A stretch of 64,000 nt of DNA from Pontibacter chinhatensis (GCF_900113285.1 NZ_FOOT01000003.1:186001-250000); one strand, 5' to 3'. Shown: positions 42,960 through 51,818, counted from the first letter of the stretch. Program-made: numbers and translations. The notes: generated by a model not told the origin, from the sequence alone.

Positions 42960-44579
42960 TTACATGAAATACTTTAGCTGGATCACTTCTTTCTCGGTAA
43001 GGTAGCGCCAGTCGCCGCGCGGCAGGTCTTTTTTGGTCAGGCCAGCATACTGCACGCGGTCCAGCGACACTACTTCGTAGCCCAGGTGCTCGAAAATACG
43101 GCGCACAATGCGGTTACGGCCGATGTGTATCTCCAGCCCCAGGAACTTGTTAGACTCTCCCAGCAGCGCCACGTCATCCACTTCGGCTTTGCCGTCCTCC
43201 AACTCCACGCCTTCGGCTACTTTCACAAAGTCAGCCTTGGTGATGGGCTTGTCCAGCTCTACCTGGTAGATCTTCTTGATGTTGTTGGATGGGTGCGTCA
43301 GTTTCTGCGCCACCTCTCCGTCGTTGGTGAACAGCAGGAGGCCGGTGGTGTTGCGGTCCAGGCGGCCAACCGGGAAGATGCGCTCCTTGGAGGCATTGCC
43401 CACCAGGCTCATCACCGTCTTGCGGCCTTCCGGATCGTCTGTAGTTGTCAGGAAATCCTTTGGCTTGTTAAGCAGCACGTACACCATCTTCTCGCGGCTC
43501 AGCAGCTTTTTGCCATAGTATACATTATCGGTGGGCTGTACTTTGTAGCCCATCTCAGTAATCACCTCACCGTTCACCCGGATTTCCCCTGACTCGATAA
43601 GCACATCCGCTTCGCGGCGGGAACAAACCCCTGCATTGGCGATGTAGCGGTTCAGGCGGATAGTACCGTCGTTCTCCTCTTCCTCACGGTTGCTTTTCTT
43701 AATGCGCGGGTTGTTCTTGTAGCGGCTCAGGTTATAGTCTGGCGCCTGCTGCGGCTCCTCGTTCCTGTTGAAACGGTCGCTAGAACGGCCTCTGGAAGAG
43801 CTAAAGCTGCGTACCTCGCGCCCGCCCCTGTCTTCGCGGAAGCTGCGTTTCTCGCCAAAGGAAAGCTTGCCATCGCGGTTAAAGCGACGCTCACCACGCT
43901 CTTCTCCGCCTCTGCGATCATCGCGGCGATCGGAGTTGAAGCTGCGGCGTTCGCCATCCTCGCGTCTTGGACGATCAGAGTTGAAAGAACGGTGTTCACC
44001 ACCCTCTCTTCTGTCAGAATTAAAGGAACGGCGCTCACCGCCACGGCGGTCATCGCGTCTGTCCGAGTTAAAGCTTCTTCTGTCGTTGTCGCGTCTTTCC
44101 GGCCTGTCTGAGTTGAACGAGCGGCGTTCTCCGCGCTCTCCTCCCTCTCTTCTGTCGCCGTACGGTCTGCGCTCGCCGCCTTCCCGGTTTGGCCGGTCGC
44201 TGCCGAAACTGCGTCTCTCACCGCCCTCACGCCTGTCGGAGTTGTAACTGCGGCGCTCGCCTCCTTCTCTTCTGTCAGCGTTAAAGGAACGGCGTTCCCC
44301 GCCTTCTCTCCTGTCGCCGTAAGAGCGTCTTTCGCCCCCTTCGCGTCGCTCAGCGTTGAACGGCTTGCGGTCGTTATCTCTTCTTTCTTGTCTGTCTCCG
44401 AACGAGCGGCGCTCTCCGCGTCCTTCTCCTTCGTCGCCAGATCTTTCGTATTTGTCTCTTCTGTTAAAGATTTTCTTGCCTTCGCGGTCGTTATTTGGTC
44501 TGTCAGAACGGTTTCTGTCAGTTCCTCTTCTGCCTTCGCCGGCGTTGTCGCGGCCAGGTCTTTCGTTGAATTTTGCCAT
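42960..44579 (-). CDS. RsuA/RluB-type pseudouridine synthase with a 300-residue Arg-rich tail
   Basis: The C-terminal 234 residues (306-539) form a complete synthase of the RluB/RsuA family: an S4 RNA-binding domain (TIRLNRYIANAGVCSRREAD), catalytic Asp408 in VGRLDRNTTGLLL, and RNRIVRRIFEHLGYEV. It converts uridine to pseudouridine in rRNA. Residues 1-305 are nearly all Arg, Asp, Glu, Gly, Ser, Asn and Phe in a degenerate repeat based on GERRSFNSDRREG, with about fifteen copies. This part must be disordered and RNA-binding. scpB-rluB adjacency is a common bacterial gene order. Confidence 0.93.
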   Translation of the reverse strand: MAKFNERPGRDNAGEGRRGTDRNRSDRPNNDREGKKIFNRRDKYERSGDEGEGRGERRSFGDRQERRDNDRKPFNAERREGGERRSYGDRREGGERRSFNADRREGGERRSYNSDRREGGERRSFGSDRPNREGGERRPYGDRREGGERGERRSFNSDRPERRDNDRRSFNSDRRDDRRGGERRSFNSDRREGGEHRSFNSDRPRREDGERRSFNSDRRDDRRGGEERGERRFNRDGKLSFGEKRSFREDRGGREVRSFSSSRGRSSDRFNRNEEPQQAPDYNLSRYKNNPRIKKSNREEEENDGTIRLNRYIANAGVCSRREADVLIESGEIRVNGEVITEMGYKVQPTDNVYYGKKLLSREKMVYVLLNKPKDFLTTTDDPEGRKTVMSLVGNASKERIFPVGRLDRNTTGLLLFTNDGEVAQKLTHPSNNIKKIYQVELDKPITKADFVKVAEGVELEDGKAEVDDVALLGESNKFLGLEIHIGRNRIVRRIFEHLGYEVVSLDRVQYAGLTKKDLPRGDWRYLTEKEVIQLKYFM

Positions 44580-44683
44580 TGCTATTTATTTAGTGATGCA
44601 GTATCGCTACTGTACCTTTGGTTGTGCAGTAATAATGGAATTGGGTAAGCTATAGTTCAATACAGATGCTTGTACTTTCAGGA

Positions 44684-45247
44684 CTAATCGGCTGACTCGC
44701 CAATGGAGTTTTCTTCGGTGGCGAAATCTTTTAGCTGCGGAAGGTCTTTGATGTGGTTGATTCCGAAATAGTCCATGAACTTCTGCGAGGTGCCGTAAAG
44801 CACGGGGCGCCCGATGGTGTCGGCTTTGCCCTTTATCTCGATCAGTTCTTTCTCCAGCAGCCTTTGCACAGCATAGTCGCAGCCTACGCCGCGTATCTGC
44901 TCCATCTGGCTTCTGGTGATGGGTTGTTTATAGGCAATAATAGCCAGCGTCTCCAATGCAGACGCTGACAATTTTTTCTTCGACTTGTGTTTTAGATAAG
45001 TGCTGACCGTATCCTGGTACTCGGGCTTGGTCAGGAACTGGTAGCCGCCCCCGATCGCATAGATCTGAAAGGCAAAGCCCTGCTCCTTTAGCCGCTCGTT
45101 TATGGCTTCCACGGCTTCCAGCACGTCGCTTACCAGCACCTCTTCCATCCCCAGCGCCTCCTGCAGGCAGCGTTGAATTTCCTCAATGCTGATGGGCGAC
45201 TGGGCACAGAAAACAAGTGCCTGAATATGGTGTTGCAGTATATCCAA
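44684..45247 (-). CDS. scpB: Segregation and condensation protein B
   Basis: The 187-residue protein has the two winged-helix domains of ScpB (ALVFCAQSPISIEEIQRCL at the N-terminus; LSASALETLAIIAYKQPITR and VGCDYAVQRLLEKELIEIKG, GRPVLYGTSQKFMDYFGI in the second). It binds ScpA and the Smc hinge complex for chromosome condensation. Its position before the pseudouridine synthase gene is widely conserved. A short acidic tail ends the protein. Confidence 0.94.
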   Translation of the reverse strand: MDILQHHIQALVFCAQSPISIEEIQRCLQEALGMEEVLVSDVLEAVEAINERLKEQGFAFQIYAIGGGYQFLTKPEYQDTVSTYLKHKSKKKLSASALETLAIIAYKQPITRSQMEQIRGVGCDYAVQRLLEKELIEIKGKADTIGRPVLYGTSQKFMDYFGINHIKDLPQLKDFATEENSIGESAD

Positions 45248-45260
45248 AGGAATTTAGCTA

Positions 45261-45650
45261 CTAATCGTTACGCTGAAGCTTGGCCTCGATAGAATGCTGG
45301 GTATGCGGTACCGCACGCAGCCTTTCCTTAGGGATCAGCTTGCCCGTTACGATGCAAACGCCGTACGTGCCGTTCTTAATCCTGATCAGCGCGTTCTCCA
45401 GCTGCTGGATAAACTTCATCTGGCGGGAAGCCAACTGGTTCAGGCTTTCCTTCTCCGCTGTATCCGCACCATCCTCGAGCATCTTAGACGGAGAGGCTGT
45501 GTTATCAGTTCCTGAGTCATTACGGCGGCTCAGGGTCTCCTTGATAAAGGCTACCTCTTTGCGAGCGTTGGCTAGCTTCTCCAGGATGATCTCTTCAAAC
45601 TCAGCAAGCTCTTCTCTTGAATAGCGCTGTCTTTCTTCGTTTGTATTCAT
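45261..45650 (-). CDS. DksA/TraR-family protein with a degenerate zinc finger
   Basis: The 129-residue protein has the long coiled-coil N-terminus (about 1-85, acidic tip region RRNDSGTDN) and a C-terminal globular part NGTYGVCIVTGKLIPKERLR that lines up with the DksA zinc finger. Only one of the four cysteines (Cys in YGVC) is kept; the CxxC after AVPHTQHSIEA is gone. It would reach through the RNA polymerase secondary channel like DksA, without a zinc site. The next gene, scpB, is 13 bp away. Confidence 0.85.
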   Translation of the reverse strand: MNTNEERQRYSREELAEFEEIILEKLANARKEVAFIKETLSRRNDSGTDNTASPSKMLEDGADTAEKESLNQLASRQMKFIQQLENALIRIKNGTYGVCIVTGKLIPKERLRAVPHTQHSIEAKLQRND

Positions 45651-45982
45651 TGCGTTAACTGTGAAATAGTTTTACCCCCTTAGACTACTAACCCCTGTTA
45701 GTAATTATAAACTAAATTTGGCGTATGCGTCCATAACACCAGACGCACAGTTATAGTTTAACTTGCTAAACTCTTACAAAATCTTAGCCAAGATCCATTT
45801 TTGAGACCTAGGGTGTGCTAAAATTGCTGCAAAAATAAGAGTATTCTTAATACTTTACTATCGACGTCAACTATTTAACCTTTTTTTATTATTGATAATC
45901 ACTTTAATTTCAGCCGCTCACCTCTGGAACGATAGTTGCAGAGGCGCTGCTACGGCCCTCGGGCTGCTAAAATGACTACTGT
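45651..45982. other. AT-rich divergent intergenic region
   Basis: The 332-bp region between the DksA-like and DUF3575 genes holds a perfect TACTAAC / GTTAGTA hairpin (45686-45703), a GCGTC / GACGC stem (about 45726-45747) and one TAAATTTG (-7-like) at 45712-45719 on the plus strand. No open frame looks coding. A small RNA or long leader is possible but not supported further. Confidence 0.5.
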
Positions 45983-46579
45983 ATGAAGAAATTTACTTTC
46001 CTGCTCGCTGCCATTCTTTTTGTGTCAGCTTTGTCTTCTGCCTCTGCACAGGTGCGCCGCACACAGGCAGAGCCCTCCCGCACGGTTGTGCTGAAGGCTA
46101 ACGTGCTCAGCCCCTTCGTGCTGACGGCCTCTGGTTTTGTGGAAGTGGCCTTTGCCCCGCACATGAGTGCCCAACTAGGCGCGTTCACTACCGGAGCTTC
46201 TTACAAGGATGTGAAGTTTAGCGGACACGGCTTTACCCCGGAGGTACGCTACTACCTCTCCGAAACAAAAGAGGCCCCGAAAGGTGCCTATGTAGCCGGC
46301 TACGGCCGCATCCTGGACTATAAGCTAACGGTAGATGATGAGGAAGAAGGCAAAACCTACGAGGCTTCTTATAAACCCATAGGAGCTGGTGTAGCTATCG
46401 GTAACCAGTGGATCTTTAACAGCGGCATTGCGGTTGATCTGTTTATGGGCTTAGGCGTGAACGGCGGTAGCCTGAAGGTGAAGTCCGGAACGAAGGATGA
46501 CTTTGACCTTGGCTTCCTGAACCTGGTGGGCAGCGGTGTCCGCTTCAGGCCGGGGCTAACGGTCGGTTATAGTTTCTAG
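45983..46579 (+). CDS. DUF3575-like outer-membrane protein
   Basis: The 198-residue protein has a signal peptide (1-23, SASAQ) and a small barrel. Segments VVLKANVLSPFVLTASGFVE (about 35-54), GFTPEVRYYLSETKEAPKGA and GAYVAGYGRILDYKL, and a final aromatic residue (VGYSF), match DUF3575 and related OMPs. It stands alone with its own terminator. The role is unknown. Confidence 0.85.
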   Translation: MKKFTFLLAAILFVSALSSASAQVRRTQAEPSRTVVLKANVLSPFVLTASGFVEVAFAPHMSAQLGAFTTGASYKDVKFSGHGFTPEVRYYLSETKEAPKGAYVAGYGRILDYKLTVDDEEEGKTYEASYKPIGAGVAIGNQWIFNSGIAVDLFMGLGVNGGSLKVKSGTKDDFDLGFLNLVGSGVRFRPGLTVGYSF

Positions 46580-46596
46580 CCCATACTATTTATATG

Positions 46597-46632
46597 AAAG
46601 GCCCGCTTTAGTTGCTAAAGCGGGCCTTTTGC
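46597..46632 (+). terminator. Terminator of the DUF3575 gene
   Basis: AAAGGCCCGCTTTA pairs perfectly with TAAAGCGGGCCTTT around GTTGC, then T. Confidence 0.92.
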
Positions 46633-46659
46633 TCTACGCTCTTTCTGATGGCGCAAGTT

Positions 46660-47215
46660 ATACTTGAGCCTTGGGATAGCGTTGAGTTTGTACCTCGACT
46701 GGCTCGCAGAGCCATACTTATACTTTGGCTATACTTTTATGCTTGTCGGTTTATACTTCAGTTTATACTTTTATAGCCACCGCTTCCTTCTATTTGAAAC
46801 AAGCTATCCTTATTAGCTACCGTTTATCCTCTAGTTCCCACAAGCGGCTCGTTTCATCTCCTGCTTTGGAGCTCTCAAGCCCGAGAGAGCTCGTCCTCGG
46901 GCATCGCGCGGTGTACATTTCTTTTGCTACCCTTCGGTCGCAATGCCCTTTCAGGGCACCAGAAATCTACAAGGCGCTCAACCCAAGGACTGGGAACAGA
47001 TTCGATAGCTCCTGCTAATGCAACTAGAACCCAAGTCCCCCTTTGAAGGGGGCAGGGGGATGGTTCTACAACACCACCGGCTATGCAACTTATACTTCAG
47101 CAACAGTAATAACAGACTCCCCGCCTTAGCCAAGGAGGGGCCAGGGGTGGTTGGAGCTGACACTGCAAAAACTCCCTCTCCTGTTCTTAGGGGAGGGCTG
47201 GGGTGGGGTTTGCCT
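46660..47215 (+). repeat. Modular intergenic repeat, copy C
   Basis: The modules follow the order of copy A: GCTATCCTTATTAGCTACCG region (about 46801-46825), a GGGCATCGCGCGGTG block (about 46898-46912), GGCGCTCAACCCAAGGACTG (46973-46992), a GTCCCCC/GGGGG hairpin with an AGGGGGATGGTT tail (about 47033-47066), and the 40-bp hairpin module (47115-47154) that is identical to copy B. A further CTCCCCT-type hairpin lies at about 47170-47212. The TGTCATCTCGA palindrome of copies A and B is missing. Confidence 0.82.
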
Positions 47216-47245
47216 TCCGCCTAGCAAAAAGCCCCGGATACATAC

Positions 47246-47722
47246 CTAAAAGCTCAGCATGCCAATGGCAGCCGCTGCGGCTTCTACTCCTTTGTTGCCG
47301 TGCTTGCCTCCGGCTCTTTCCAGGGCCTGCTCCAGGGTATTGGTGGTGACAAGGCCAAACGAAACTGGCTTGTTGAACTTCAGGGCGACGTTGGTGAGCC
47401 CGTTTGCTACGGCATTGTTGATGTAATCGTCGTGCTTGGTATCTCCCTTTATAACCACACCGATACAAATCACGGCGTCTATCTCCTCCTGCAAGGCCAG
47501 AAACTGTGCCCCCAAGGTCAGCTCAAAGCTGCCTGGCACCGTGTTGATGTAGATATTCTCTTTTTTCGCCCCGTGCTTCAGCAGGGTATCCACGGCGCCT
47601 TGGCATAACACGCTTGTGATATCGTCGTGCCACTCTGCCACTACAATGCCAAAGGTTTTCTGGGAGATGTCGGTAAATTTATTCTGGTTGTAATCGCTCA
47701 GGTTCTTTAATGCTGTAGCCAT
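47246..47722 (-). CDS. ribH: 6,7-dimethyl-8-ribityllumazine synthase
   Basis: The 158-residue protein makes the direct riboflavin precursor lumazine from ArP and dihydroxybutanone phosphate. Motifs are VAEWHDDITSVL (substrate entry), NTVPGSFELTLGAQFL, CIGVVIKGDTKHDDYI (with the catalytic His) and FGLVTTNTLEQALERAGG. All are canonical. It is downstream of the TPR gene at 47.9 kb but separated from it by a terminator. Confidence 0.96.
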   Translation of the reverse strand: MATALKNLSDYNQNKFTDISQKTFGIVVAEWHDDITSVLCQGAVDTLLKHGAKKENIYINTVPGSFELTLGAQFLALQEEIDAVICIGVVIKGDTKHDDYINNAVANGLTNVALKFNKPVSFGLVTTNTLEQALERAGGKHGNKGVEAAAAAIGMLSF

Positions 47723-47861
47723 ACTTCTTTTGGTTATTCGTTGCTCGATGTTAGTTATTCGTGATTCGCAGTCTAAAGGTCATCACCAGCGCATCCGCGA
47801 TTTTATACTTTTTATGCTTGCTGCCGGCGCACTTTATACTTTGCAGCTGCCAAAATACCAA

Positions 47862-47898
47862 TAAAAAAGCGCTTCTGCCTAAACAGAAGCGCTTCTTG
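47862..47898 (-). terminator. Terminator of the TPR membrane protein gene
   Basis: AAGCGCTTCTG and CAGAAGCGCTT pair perfectly around a short loop. On the minus strand six T follow. Confidence 0.88.
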
Positions 47899-47919
47899 TG
47901 TTATTCAAGTATAAGTTTA

Positions 47920-48639
47920 CTACTCTGCTTGCTTACCACCTGCCAGTTCCTCGGCACGTGCCTTAAACTTTTTAGCATCCGTAACTTCCGCAGAAGCTAC
48001 ATAGTCTTTGATGATTTGATCATACACCCCTACAGCAGCGCTGTAGTTGTTGCCAGCCTCATACGCAAAGCCTGCTTTTAGCAGATACTGCGGCGAGAAG
48101 AACTCGTTAGCGTTGTGGCTCGCAGCTTTCTTGTACATGTCAGCCGCTTCGCCGTGCTTGCCTTGCTCCAGCAGCGCATCGCCGGTCAGGTTATAAGCGC
48201 GGGACTGCAGCAGGTAATCATCAGACTTGAACTTTTTAAGACGCGCCTCTGCTTCTGCAAACTGGCCTTCCTTCAGAAGTGCCACACCAGCATAGAAATT
48301 CGCCAGGTTACCGGCGTCTGTGCTGCTATACTCGTCTGCAATCTCCAGCAGGCCCGGGTTCTGGCCATCTCCGTTCAGCGCCTTGCTCAACGAGTCAGCT
48401 TCGAAGTAGTAAACGGCCTGGAACATGGAGTTTTGCGCCTCCACATTCTGGGTGCTACGGTAGTTAAAGTACAGGAAACCGCCTACAATAACAGCAGCGA
48501 TAGCGATGAATACTCCCAGCAGCTTCGATTTGTTTTTCTTCACAAAGTCCTCTGAGCCGTATAGGCGTTGCGCCAGTGCATCAGGGTTCTCAACCAGCTC
48601 CTCAAATTCGCTGTGGTTCTTAACTGTTTCTTTTGCCAT
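47920..48639 (-). CDS. YfgM-like TPR membrane protein
   Basis: The 239-residue protein has a cytosolic N-terminus, one membrane helix (about 38-58, LLGVFIAIAAVIVGGFLYF) and a periplasmic TPR domain (about 70-235, NFYAGVALLKEGQFAEAEARLK, AYNLTGDALLEQGKHGEAADMY). This is the layout of YfgM, an SecYEG- and chaperone-associated protein. The identification rests on architecture; sequence identity was not tested. Confidence 0.82.
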   Translation of the reverse strand: MAKETVKNHSEFEELVENPDALAQRLYGSEDFVKKNKSKLLGVFIAIAAVIVGGFLYFNYRSTQNVEAQNSMFQAVYYFEADSLSKALNGDGQNPGLLEIADEYSSTDAGNLANFYAGVALLKEGQFAEAEARLKKFKSDDYLLQSRAYNLTGDALLEQGKHGEAADMYKKAASHNANEFFSPQYLLKAGFAYEAGNNYSAAVGVYDQIIKDYVASAEVTDAKKFKARAEELAGGKQAE

Positions 48640-48758
48640 CCGTGTGTTAATGTATTATAACTTCAAAAGTATGAATTAAAAGTAATTAGAATCAATACTT
48701 TCAGTTTCTAAACACCAAATTTATACTTTTTAATTCCTGCTTTGGTCTATAATATGCC

Positions 48759-49805
48759 TTAGTCCATGATGAATGGATAGTTCGGCTCGATGTAGATGTC
48801 GGTGTACAGTTCTTCCGGCTCTGGATAAGGAGACTCCTCGGCAAACTTCACAGACTCTGCTACCTGCTGCTTCACCTTGTCGTCAATGGCTTCCAGTTCC
48901 TCTTCTGTTGCCCAGCCGTTTTTCAGGATAGTAGCCTTCACAGACTCTATCGAGTCGCGGCCTTTGTAGTCTTCCAGCTCCTCTTTGGTTCTATACTTGG
49001 CAGGGTCAGACATGGAGTGGCCTTTGTAGCGGTAAGTTCTGAACTCGAGCAGGGTTGGTCCTTCGCCAGCGCGGGCGCGCTCAGCAGCTCTGGCCACTGC
49101 TTCGTGCACAGCCTCTACCGACATCGCGTCTACTGGCTCAGAAGGCATGTCGTAGCTCTCGCCCAAAGTATAAAGCTCCGTTACGTTAGACGTACGCTGC
49201 ACGGAAGTACCCATGGCGTAACCGTTGTTCTCGATAACAAAGATCACTGGCAACTTCCAGGTCATGGCCATGTTCAGGGCCTCGTGGAAGGCACCCTGGC
49301 GTACGGCGCCATCGCCCATGTACGTGATACACACGTTGCCAGTATTATTATACTTCTCGGCGAAGGCAATACCAGCGCCAAGTGGCACCTGGCCACCCAC
49401 AATACCGTGGCCGCCCATAAAGTTCACCTCTTTGTCGAAGATGTGCATCGAACCGCCTTTGCCCTTAGAGCAACCAGTAATCTTGGCAAACATCTCGGCC
49501 ATGATCACGTTCGGGCTAGTGCCCAACGCCAGTGGGTGTGCGTGGTCGCGGTAGGCTGTAATCCACTTGTCATCTTTACGCAGGGCACTGGCGGCACCGG
49601 CCGCACAAGCCTCCTGACCGATGTAGAGGTGGCAGAAGCCTTTGATTTTCTGCTGGCCATACAGCTGGCCGGATTTCTCCTCAAAGCGGCGCATGAGCTT
49701 CATCTTCTCAAACCACCACATGTATGTTTCCTTTGAAAACTTTGGCTCAGCCTGTACCTTTGCTTTTGCCGACTTCGCTTTTGCCTTTTCTTTCGTATCA
49801 GCCAT
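48759..49805 (-). CDS. pdhA: Pyruvate dehydrogenase E1 component, alpha subunit
   Basis: The 348-residue thiamine-diphosphate enzyme subunit decarboxylates pyruvate as part of the PDH complex. It shows HLYIGQEACAAG, ITAYRDHAHPLALG, MHIFDKEVNFMGGHGIVG, the ThDP motif GDGAVRQGAFHEALNMA (GDG...N, about 164-180), IENNGYAMGTS and the phosphorylation-loop-like YRYKGHSMSDPAKYR. The N-terminal ~22 residues are Lys/Ala-rich and probably flexible. The beta subunit is not adjacent in the window. Confidence 0.94.
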   Translation of the reverse strand: MADTKEKAKAKSAKAKVQAEPKFSKETYMWWFEKMKLMRRFEEKSGQLYGQQKIKGFCHLYIGQEACAAGAASALRKDDKWITAYRDHAHPLALGTSPNVIMAEMFAKITGCSKGKGGSMHIFDKEVNFMGGHGIVGGQVPLGAGIAFAEKYNNTGNVCITYMGDGAVRQGAFHEALNMAMTWKLPVIFVIENNGYAMGTSVQRTSNVTELYTLGESYDMPSEPVDAMSVEAVHEAVARAAERARAGEGPTLLEFRTYRYKGHSMSDPAKYRTKEELEDYKGRDSIESVKATILKNGWATEEELEAIDDKVKQQVAESVKFAEESPYPEPEELYTDIYIEPNYPFIMD

Positions 49806-49935
49806 GAGTAATAGTCTATAGTACGTTAAAGATGTCCGTTTATACTTTGCTTAAAAGCCTAAAACTGGGGCAAATATAAGCCTTAAACGGTTTGTCACGC
49901 GAAATTAAGGATAAAAGATATCAATTGGAAATTTA

Positions 49936-51042
49936 ATGCTCCTCGAAAACCTCAGTTTGCTGTTTTTCAAAAACTACGACGAAGCTGCCCTCAGTTTTTC
50001 GGAGCATATTAACTGCTTTATCGGCGACAACGGCAGCGGCAAAACCAACCTGCTCGACGCCATCCACTACCTCTCCATGACCAAGAGCGCCTTCCCCGGC
50101 ACCGACGTGCAAAGTATAAAGCAGGGCGAGGACTTCTTTATGGTGAAGGGCCGCTTCGATATTGCAGGCGAGAAGCAAACGGTGCAGGTGAGCCTGAAGC
50201 AGGGGCAGAAGAAGACCGTGACGCGCAACAAGGCCATCTACGAGAAGATCAGCGACCACATCGGGCGTTTTCCGGTGGTGCTTATCTCGCCTTACGACAC
50301 CGACCTGATCCGGGAGGGCAGCGAGGAGCGCCGCAAGTACTTCGACAGCCTCATGTCGCAGTTCGACCACGTGTACCTGGAGCAGCTCATTCAGTATAAC
50401 TACATCCTCAAGCAGCGCAACTCGCTTTTAAAGCAGTTTGCCGAGCGCAACTACTACGACCGCGACTACCTGCAGATCCTGAACGAGCAACTGGTGCCCC
50501 TGGGCGAGGAGCTGGCGCAGGCGCGGCAGCGCTTTGTGCAGGACTTCGTGCCGACTTTCCAGAAGCACTACCGCCACATTTCCGACAGCCACGAGGAGGT
50601 AACGCTCACCTACAAAAGCCAGCTGGAGGGCAGTGATTTTGCCTACCGGCTGCAGCAGGCCGAGCGCAAGGACCTGGCCCTGCAGCGCACCACCGTCGGC
50701 CCGCACAAGGACGACTTCGTGTTTCTGATGGACGGCAACCCGGTGAAGAGCTTCGGTTCGCAGGGGCAGCAGAAAAGCTACGTGATTGCCCTGAAGCTGG
50801 CGCACTTCGAGGTGATGGACCAGCGGCAGCACCACAAGCCCCTGCTCCTGCTCGACGACATTTTCGACCGCCTCGATGAGAAGCGCATCACCAAGCTCAT
50901 GCAAATGGTGGCCGCCCATACTTTCGGCCAGATCTTCCTGACCGACACCCACCTGGAGCGCACCGACAGAATTCTCGAAGGCCTCTCGGAAAGTATCCGT
51001 AGATTTGAGGTAAGGGAGGGGAAAGTAAGTTTAATTGCTTAA
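49936..51042 (+). CDS. recF: DNA replication and repair protein RecF
   Basis: The 368-residue ABC-type ATPase loads RecA at gaps via RecOR. Walker A is GDNGSGKT (residues 30-37), the signature is SFGSQGQQKSYVIALKLA (about 274-291) and Walker B LLLLDDIFDRLD (about 312-323). It is divergent from pdhA. In many Bacteroidota recF is followed directly by a DUF721/DciA gene; here an AT-rich ORF separates them. Confidence 0.95.
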   Translation: MLLENLSLLFFKNYDEAALSFSEHINCFIGDNGSGKTNLLDAIHYLSMTKSAFPGTDVQSIKQGEDFFMVKGRFDIAGEKQTVQVSLKQGQKKTVTRNKAIYEKISDHIGRFPVVLISPYDTDLIREGSEERRKYFDSLMSQFDHVYLEQLIQYNYILKQRNSLLKQFAERNYYDRDYLQILNEQLVPLGEELAQARQRFVQDFVPTFQKHYRHISDSHEEVTLTYKSQLEGSDFAYRLQQAERKDLALQRTTVGPHKDDFVFLMDGNPVKSFGSQGQQKSYVIALKLAHFEVMDQRQHHKPLLLLDDIFDRLDEKRITKLMQMVAAHTFGQIFLTDTHLERTDRILEGLSESIRRFEVREGKVSLIA

Positions 51043-51065
51043 TTGTTGGTTGTTAAATTGTTGAA

Positions 51066-51431
51066 ATGATGATTCAGCACAAGTCAAAGCTTTTCGAGTA
51101 CGACAAACAACTTACTGAAAAAGGATATGCAAGCTATAGTACAACAGGAATCAATCCCTCAGGCCGAAGCAAGTATATCAAACTAATCAAAACCGCTTTT
51201 AAACAGGAAGATTTTGATTTAGGAATAGATGTAGATAAACCGTGGGAAGAAATTGAGATGCAAGACTATTTTCAAATTGAGTATCTTTTTGTGGGAAAAC
51301 TTTTGGAGAACCCTCCAAATCCAATATCTAATGACAAAGTTGGTTTTAACATCTATCAAGAAGATAAGTTTGGCAAACAAGAATTTCAGTCACAGAATAT
51401 CCTTAACCTAACAGTTATCATAGATAAATAG
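51066..51431 (+). CDS. AT-rich ORF of unknown function between recF and dciA
   Basis: The 121-residue protein has no recognised domain. It contains KLFEYDKQLTEKGYASYSTT, GRSKYIKLIKTAFKQEDFDL and a C-terminal QEFQSQNILNLTVIIDK. Its base composition is far more AT-rich than recF and dciA, and AT-rich repeated spacers (GGTTGTTAAATTGTTG upstream, CACTCATTCACTCACCCACT downstream) flank it. It looks like an acquired cargo gene. Function cannot be inferred. Confidence 0.65.
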   Translation: MMIQHKSKLFEYDKQLTEKGYASYSTTGINPSGRSKYIKLIKTAFKQEDFDLGIDVDKPWEEIEMQDYFQIEYLFVGKLLENPPNPISNDKVGFNIYQEDKFGKQEFQSQNILNLTVIIDK

Positions 51432-51494
51432 AAACTCTTACTCCCCTTTCAGTTATTCACTCATTCACTCACCCACTCATTCAAAATTAAAAAC

Positions 51495-51818
51495 ATGCGC
51501 TACTACAAGAAGAAAGAGGCGATTGACAAACGCAAGGCTGACATCCAACCGATTGGAGAGAGCCTGAAGGCACTGATGCAGGCGTACCGGCTGGACGGCA
51601 AACTGAGCGAGGTGCAGTTGGTGCAGAACTGGGAAAAGATCATGGGCAAGCCCATCGCCCTGAAAACGCAGCAGTTATACTTTAAAGACGGCAAACTGTT
51701 CGTAAAGCTTACCTCCGCCCCGCTCAAGCACGAGCTCAACATGTCGAAGAGCAAGGTGGTGGAAATTCTGAACACGGAGGCAGGCAGCAACGTGGTGAAG
51801 GACATTGTGTTCCTGTAA
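51495..51818 (+). CDS. DciA-like (DUF721) protein
   Basis: The 107-residue protein shows the DUF721 core WEKIMGKPIALKTQQLYFKD, LFVKLTSAPLKHELNMSK and KVVEILNTEAGSNVVKDI. DciA is the ancestral loader/partner of the replicative helicase in most bacteria; here the KH-like part is present and no long tail. Its position near recF fits replication. Assignment to DciA by fold class is likely, but the helicase-loading role in Bacteroidota is inferred. Confidence 0.85.
   Translation: MRYYKKKEAIDKRKADIQPIGESLKALMQAYRLDGKLSEVQLVQNWEKIMGKPIALKTQQLYFKDGKLFVKLTSAPLKHELNMSKSKVVEILNTEAGSNVVKDIVFL

Noticed and set aside
43727..44247. Arg/Ser-rich frames on both strands in the pseudouridine synthase repeat region, and a possible tandem repeat or CRISPR-like array
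   Set aside because: The repeat period is irregular and follows codons of the real gene; there are no equal spacers, so it is a coding repeat, not an array.
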